Source: an uncultured Candidatus Melainabacteria bacterium (GTDB taxonomy: Bacteria > Cyanobacteriota > Vampirovibrionia > Gastranaerophilales > Gastranaerophilaceae). From it: a stretch of 64,000 bases of DNA. This document shows positions 60,040 through 64,000 of the stretch, in pieces. Location of the stretch: positions 124,001-188,000 of the forward strand of contig CAKUZD010000003.1 of assembly GCA_934718275.1 (NCBI GenBank), in the 5' to 3' direction. The translations under genes were made by a program, and so were the position numbers. Under the pieces are notes generated by a model. That model saw only the letters and a program-made list of their open reading frames with translations. It was not told the DNA's origin and did no database searches. The number at the start of each line of letters is the position of its first letter. The stretch's first letter is position 1.

Positions 60040-60983
60040 TTAAGTACAAGTGTTTTGCTTTTATTAATATCTTGCTGTTTGTGAATAATTTCTATCATTT
60101 CTTTAATAATTTTGTTGTATGGTGTCGGGATATCAAATTCTTTTCCTAATTTGATAATCGTACCTGCAAACATGTCTACTTCTGTTTTTCTGCCGGCTTC
60201 AACATCTTGAAGCATGGATGTTTTTCCTTCCGGAATCATTGTATGAAGGTGTTTTACCGTCTCATCTATCATTGTTTCAGTGTTTTTTACTCCTTCAGCT
60301 TTGGCAATTGCTTGAACTTCTTTCATAATATTAGTAGCAAATTCCATACATTTTTTATTTTCAAGCATTTCTCCAAAGTTCATTCTTAATATTGCAGTAG
60401 TTTGGTTAGCCGATACATTTAGCATATATTTTAGCCAAAGAGAATGAATAATGTCTTTAGGAATAATATAATTTATTTTAGCTTTTTCAAAAAAATTTTT
60501 TACTGTTTGTACATTTTCACAATCATTCGAGTTCTCAGATCCGTAAACAATAGTGTTTACATCATCATGAATGATGTTTCTTTCGTTTCGAATTGCGCTA
60601 TGGCCTATAAAATATGAGTATAAAAGTTTTTCTCGACCATAGGTTTTGGCGATAATTTTTTCGCTTGTCACTCCATTTAGCAGAGATAAAATAATAGTGT
60701 CTTTATAAACAAAGTTTTTAATGTTTGTAATAACTTCATTTAAACCGTCAAATTTTGTTGCAATAATAATCAAGTCTGCTTTAAAGTCCTGTGCTTCCGG
60801 TAAAATATAGTTAAAATTTAAAACTCTACCATTAAAAATTGTTGGATTTTTTTTGTATCTTTCCAGTCGAGTTTTATCAACAAGTACTCTCAAGTTTTTG
60901 GGACTGAATTTTTCTATTTTATCAGCATAGATGCTTCCTATTGCGCCAATTCCGCAAATTAAAACGTTTTTAATTTCTTTCAT
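60036..60983 (-). CDS. panE: Ketopantoate reductase (PanE/ApbA family)
   Basis: A 315-residue NADPH-dependent dehydrogenase from ATG 60983. The Rossmann start is VLICGIGAIGSIYADKI (GxGxxG), followed by ADLIIIATK and LLNGVTSEKII. The catalytic Lys is in LWLKYMLNVSANQTTAI, and the C-terminal helical domain has SMLQDVEAGRKTEVDMFAGTI with the conserved Glu and Asp. It would reduce ketopantoate to pantoate for coenzyme A. An alternative ATG seven codons upstream lacks support; an extended -10 ends six bases before 60983, so it is probably leaderless. Confidence 0.92.
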   Translation of the reverse strand: MKEIKNVLICGIGAIGSIYADKIEKFSPKNLRVLVDKTRLERYKKNPTIFNGRVLNFNYILPEAQDFKADLIIIATKFDGLNEVITNIKNFVYKDTIILSLLNGVTSEKIIAKTYGREKLLYSYFIGHSAIRNERNIIHDDVNTIVYGSENSNDCENVQTVKNFFEKAKINYIIPKDIIHSLWLKYMLNVSANQTTAILRMNFGEMLENKKCMEFATNIMKEVQAIAKAEGVKNTETMIDETVKHLHTMIPEGKTSMLQDVEAGRKTEVDMFAGTIIKLGKEFDIPTPYNKIIKEMIEIIHKQQDINKSKTLVLN

Positions 60984-60998
60984 TTTTTTATTGTAGCA
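60984..60998 (-). promoter_or_regulatory. Extended -10 six bases before panE ATG (leaderless)
   Basis: TGC-TACAAT on the minus strand (60990-60998), spacer of six, then ATG 60983. Confidence 0.5.
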
Positions 60999-61146
60999 TA
61001 GCATATTAAAAAAGTTTTTATTCTTTATATATCTTTAATTAAATTCTGTTAAAATTTGTACACATAGATATTCTTTTGGGCAATCTTGCTGATAAAAAAT
61101 ACTTTATATATACGTAGTGTAGTAGATAAATTTAATTGTGTAGCCT

Positions 61147-61932
61147 ATGGGATTGGAAATTAATGGCGCTTTTAGTGTTGGCGCATTACAACCAAATACT
61201 CGTGTAGACAGAAATCGTTACAATACCGGTTTTACTACGTCTTTGAATGCGGATACTTTTCAGAGTTCTTCAGTAAAGTATTATGCATCAGAAAATTTTA
61301 TCAAAAAATCAATTAATACCAATCCAAGAATAAGGGCTATTGTAAAAGATTTTAATCCTGACATGAATTTGAATATTGAAGAATTGAATGATTTACTCAA
61401 AAACCATGCCTCTGATACTCAAAAAATAATAAATGGAATTGCTGATAATTTACCGTTTTCTCTAAGGAACAGAGTTGATGTTAATGCGATAAATGATGCT
61501 GCATATTTACATGATTTAGGTAAGGTTTTAATACCACCGGAAGTTTTAAATAAACCTGCAAGATTAGATTCTCGCGAAACCAAAATTATGCATACTCATT
61601 CTGAATTAAGTTATGAATTGTTGAAAAATTCAAAAATTGGAGATAAAACTTTAAAATTAATTCGAAATCATCACCAAAATGCAAAAAAAACAGGTTATCC
61701 TTGGGTTGGGCGAGATTTTAATGCTGACTTGAACTTGCAAATTTTGTCAGCTGCAGATAAATATTCTGCATTGACAGAAAAACGTACTTATAAAGAACCG
61801 ATGCCACCTCAAAAAGCATTAACAATAATCTATCAAGATGTAAAAGATGAAAAGTTACATCCTTTTGTGTTTAAAGCTTTGGTTAACTATGTAAATGCTC
61901 TTGATACCCCAAGAGTAGCTTCAATTTATTAG
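61147..61932 (+). CDS. HD-GYP-like phosphodiesterase domain protein
   Basis: A 261-residue protein. The first ~55 residues are polar with TGFTTSLNADTFQSSS, like the leaders of other proteins here. The HD domain follows: a histidine in LLKNHASDTQK, then DAAYLHDLGKVLIPPEVLNKP (HD pair), KIMHTHSELSYELL, and IRNHHQNAKKTGYPW, which is the HHExxDGxGYP block with changes (HHQNAKKTGYP). Family members hydrolyse cyclic di-GMP or related dinucleotides using two or three metals. The missing Glu and Asp of the HHExxDG segment leave activity uncertain. No signal or receiver domain. No clear ribosome site. Confidence 0.78.
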   Translation: MGLEINGAFSVGALQPNTRVDRNRYNTGFTTSLNADTFQSSSVKYYASENFIKKSINTNPRIRAIVKDFNPDMNLNIEELNDLLKNHASDTQKIINGIADNLPFSLRNRVDVNAINDAAYLHDLGKVLIPPEVLNKPARLDSRETKIMHTHSELSYELLKNSKIGDKTLKLIRNHHQNAKKTGYPWVGRDFNADLNLQILSAADKYSALTEKRTYKEPMPPQKALTIIYQDVKDEKLHPFVFKALVNYVNALDTPRVASIY

Positions 61933-61935
61933 GTT

Positions 61936-62862
61936 TTATTTGAGAAAGCTGTCTAATTCTTTTTTTACAAGTTTGGGTGAGGTTGATAGAGTAAGGCTAT
62001 TTCTTAGGGCATTTCCCATACATTTGACATACTCATCATTGGCTTGTCTCTTTTTTTGAATTTGAGCCAAAATATAATACAAATCTCCATTGTCACCACA
62101 ATTGTCAAGTGCTTGTTCTACAATTAAAGCTGCGTTATCTAAATTTTGATTTTTAGTTAGGATTTTTGCGTAAATTTTATAAGCATCAATGTCTTTGGGG
62201 TTATATTCAAGTGTTTTTTCAAGGTTTTCAATTGCAGATTCTATGTTGCCTTCTTCATAATCAATTGCAGCCAAATTAAAATAAGCCCAACTATAGTCCG
62301 GGGAGATATCAAGAACTTTATAGAGCTCTTTTCTTGCATTATCATTATCCCCCTCTATTTTAAAAATATTGGCCATATAAAAGTGAGCATAAATATCTTC
62401 ATTGTTTAGTTCAATGGTTCTTTGAAAATAATATTTTGCACCATCCAATTTATTTTCTTTAAAATAACAAATTCCTATTGAGAAATACGCGTTTGAATCA
62501 TTATTATCTTTTTGCAGTACTGTTTCAAAGCAATCTATGGCTTTTTCATATAATTTTTTATCAGTAAGCACCAGCCCGAGATTGTAATATGCATCAACTT
62601 CATCAGGCGCTAATTCTATAGCTTTATTATAAGCAGCAATTGCTTTATCTAAATCTTTTAATTTTTCGTATGTAATGCCTAAATTATAAAAAATTCCGCT
62701 GTCTGTCGTAAAAATTTTTGATAAATATAGCAAATGTTGTTTAGCTTCTTCCGTATATCCATAATCAAGCAAGAGAACAGCAAGTTGTCTGCGAACTTGA
62801 AAATTTGTTTGATTATCTTTTAAAATGTTTTGTAATTCTTCTATTTTATCAATTTTAGACAT
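61936..62862 (-). CDS. TPR-repeat protein
   Basis: A 308-residue protein made of about eight tetratricopeptide repeats: GIFYNLGITYEKLKDLDKAIAAYNKAIELAPD, then DAYYNLGLVLTDKKLYEKAI and further units with the same A/Y/G spacing. No signal peptide or TM, so a cytoplasmic protein-binding scaffold. It ends four bases from the convergent HD-GYP-like gene. A TATAAT six bases before the ATG and no ribosome site suggest a leaderless mRNA. Confidence 0.92.
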   Translation of the reverse strand: MSKIDKIEELQNILKDNQTNFQVRRQLAVLLLDYGYTEEAKQHLLYLSKIFTTDSGIFYNLGITYEKLKDLDKAIAAYNKAIELAPDEVDAYYNLGLVLTDKKLYEKAIDCFETVLQKDNNDSNAYFSIGICYFKENKLDGAKYYFQRTIELNNEDIYAHFYMANIFKIEGDNDNARKELYKVLDISPDYSWAYFNLAAIDYEEGNIESAIENLEKTLEYNPKDIDAYKIYAKILTKNQNLDNAALIVEQALDNCGDNGDLYYILAQIQKKRQANDEYVKCMGNALRNSLTLSTSPKLVKKELDSFLK

Positions 62863-62874
62863 ATTTTTATTATA
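62863..62874 (-). promoter_or_regulatory. -10 box six bases before the TPR gene ATG (leaderless)
   Basis: TATAAT on the minus strand (62869-62874) with TTGCAA 16 bases upstream of it, then a spacer of six and ATG 62862. Confidence 0.5.
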
Positions 62875-62958
62875 AATCTTTTACAAAATATTGCAAAATT
62901 GTAAAAAGTTTTATAGAATATGTGTGAGAGTTTAAGATTTTTTTGAAAAGGGGAAAAT

Positions 62959-63630
62959 ATGAGATTTTTAACTATAATTTTATCGTTATTTTTATTTGCA
63001 CAGACTGTTTCAGCATCTCCGTTGAGTGGAAATGCAAAAACGAAAAGAATTCCAGCCGGTACAAAGTTTGCTTTGCAAATGACTAATTCTGTATCTACAA
63101 CAAATTCAGAGGGAACAGAATTTACGGCTATAATGATGAATGACCAAACGGCAGATTCTGATGTTATATTGCCGATGGGTTCATTAGTCAGAGGTACGAT
63201 AAAGAGAATTGAACCTGCTAAGAGATTTTCTAAAGGTGCTGTTTTGTATCTCGACTTTGATCATGTAGTTACACCAAATGGCAGACAATTACCTTTGACT
63301 TTTTCTATTGTTGGCAGACAAGATATGACTTATGATGGAGGTATAACATCTTCAAGAGGTTATAAAGATGCCATGGTTGAAAATTGGCACAAAACAAAAG
63401 AAATTGCATTTAATGCAACGGATTGGGGTAAAGACGTATTTGACGATGTTCCTGTCGCTGACCAATTGATGACTGGTGTTGGTGCAATTGGAGGTGTAAT
63501 CGGTGGAGGTGCTTATTATGTTTATGACACTTTTGCTGATATGATTAGAAAAGGGAAGGGGGTTAACTTAAAGAAAGGCGAAGTTTTAAACGTGATTTTA
63601 GTTGATCCTGTTGATGTTCCTGTATTATAG
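62959..63630 (+). CDS. Exported beta-rich envelope protein
   Basis: A 223-residue protein with a signal peptide (first ~20 residues ending VSAS). The next ~110 residues are beta-rich: RIPAGTKFALQMTNSVSTTNS, GTEFTAIMMNDQ and LPMGSLVRGTIKRIEPAKR. The same pattern is found in the C-terminal part of the SLH protein at 27517, suggesting a common domain. A glycine-rich hydrophobic segment (TGVGAIGGVIGGGAYYVYDT) near residue 185 could insert into a membrane. GAAAAGGGG precedes the ATG. Function unknown; probably periplasmic or outer-membrane-associated. Confidence 0.78.
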   Translation: MRFLTIILSLFLFAQTVSASPLSGNAKTKRIPAGTKFALQMTNSVSTTNSEGTEFTAIMMNDQTADSDVILPMGSLVRGTIKRIEPAKRFSKGAVLYLDFDHVVTPNGRQLPLTFSIVGRQDMTYDGGITSSRGYKDAMVENWHKTKEIAFNATDWGKDVFDDVPVADQLMTGVGAIGGVIGGGAYYVYDTFADMIRKGKGVNLKKGEVLNVILVDPVDVPVL

Positions 63631-63654
63631 TTTTTTAATACCTGATATAAAATA

Positions 63655-63687
63655 AAAAATGTAATAAATTCAATTTATTACATTTTT
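63655..63687. terminator. Bidirectional intrinsic terminator
   Basis: Stem AATGTAATAAATT/AATTTATTACATT with almost no loop and A/T-run flanks, between the convergent 62959 and tlyA genes. Confidence 0.8.
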
Positions 63688-64000
63688 TATTTGTTTAAAG
63701 TCTCAAATGCTGTTTCTACTATATCTTTAATGTTGAATACGGTTTCAGCTCCGTTATGATTTGAAAGCCAAATTAAATATTCAATATTGCCTGATGGACC
63801 TTTGATGGATGAAAAAGTTAAGTCATTGATTGTATACTTTAGTTCTTTTGCGCATTTAATTACGTTTTCAATAACCTCTTGATGAACATTTTTATCTCTA
63901 ACTACTCCTCCTTTTTCAACTTTATCTTTACCGGCTTCAAATTGTGGTTTGATAAGTAATATCATTTCGTGAAAATCGGTAGACAATAGTTGTTTTAAAT
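63687..64000 (-). CDS. tlyA: TlyA-family rRNA methyltransferase, N-terminus beyond window
   Basis: The C-terminal 104 residues of a TlyA/hemolysin-A-type 2'-O-methyltransferase, running off the right edge. The frame stays open to the last base. Visible blocks are EMILLIKPQFEAGKDKVEKGG, VVRDKNVHQEVIENV and SSIKGPSGNIEYLIWLS, which match the end of the SAM-dependent FtsJ-like domain. TlyA methylates cytidines in 16S and/or 23S rRNA. The N-terminal S4-like RNA-binding domain would lie outside the window. Confidence 0.92.
   Translation of the reverse strand, partial: LKQLLSTDFHEMILLIKPQFEAGKDKVEKGGVVRDKNVHQEVIENVIKCAKELKYTINDLTFSSIKGPSGNIEYLIWLSNHNGAETVFNIKDIVETAFETLNK

Overview
This is a 64-kb AT-rich chromosomal segment of a bacterium with diderm-type export genes (TolC-type outer-membrane factor, RND pump). 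Four genes carry the prepilin signature FTLAEVLITLGIIGVVAAMT or a close variant. The window also has FlhB, a flagellar-type sigma factor, an SLH-domain protein and lineage-specific proteins with P/Q/N-rich N-termini. I infer a gut-type member of the non-photosynthetic sister group of Cyanobacteria (Vampirovibrionia/Melainabacteria, probably Candidatus Gastranaerophilales). That rests on recalled family resemblance, not a search. There is no prophage, CRISPR array, insertion sequence or rRNA.

Layout. 1-4 kb: a TOPRIM protein cut by the window edge, a papain-like peptidase candidate and a 5'-nucleotidase. 4-12 kb: sigma factor, flhB, deoC, a SulP transporter, a 754-aa phosphohexomutase and a tandem pair of plsC acyltransferases. 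12-20 kb: a poly-G leader cassette running into a pilin gene, a HEAT-repeat protein, a transketolase C-half, ftsEX, a degenerate receiver/GGDEF protein, an isochorismatase-type hydrolase, an XRE regulator and a second pilin. 20-28.7 kb: ribF, aspS, SPFH/NfeD pair, rqcH, a Y-family polymerase and an SLH protein. 28.7-33 kb is accessory: two paralogous membrane proteins (one broken by an amber codon), a histidine-kinase-like ATPase, an ADP-ribosyltransferase-like protein flanked by repeats, and a Thr-Thr-Tyr tRNA cluster. 33-41 kb: a glycosyltransferase, tRNA-Gly and a czcCAB metal-efflux operon. 41-49 kb: a Cys-rich giant pilin, a membrane protein, tRNA-Gly, dnaE, a second poly-G cassette and another pilin. 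49-64 kb: alpha-mannosidase, a degenerate PilB-like ATPase with a response regulator and histidine kinase, radical SAM protein with RNase E/G, a tiny pilin-like protein, ketopantoate reductase, HD-GYP-like and TPR proteins, and tlyA running off the end.

Most notable. (1) Two copies of a promoter + short ORF + G10 tract lie upstream of pilin genes. In both, the frame reached by adding one G is open and conserved; in copy 1 it runs unbroken into the pilin, so tract length could switch a long-leader pilin on or off. (2) Many genes have a -10 box ending 6-7 nt before ATG and no Shine-Dalgarno, predicting leaderless mRNAs. (3) An ADP-ribosyltransferase-like protein lies between repeats. (4) Unrelated proteins share a short N-terminal FxA/FxG-type motif. 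(5) Both tRNA-Gly genes have a second, degenerate copy of their 3' end just downstream.
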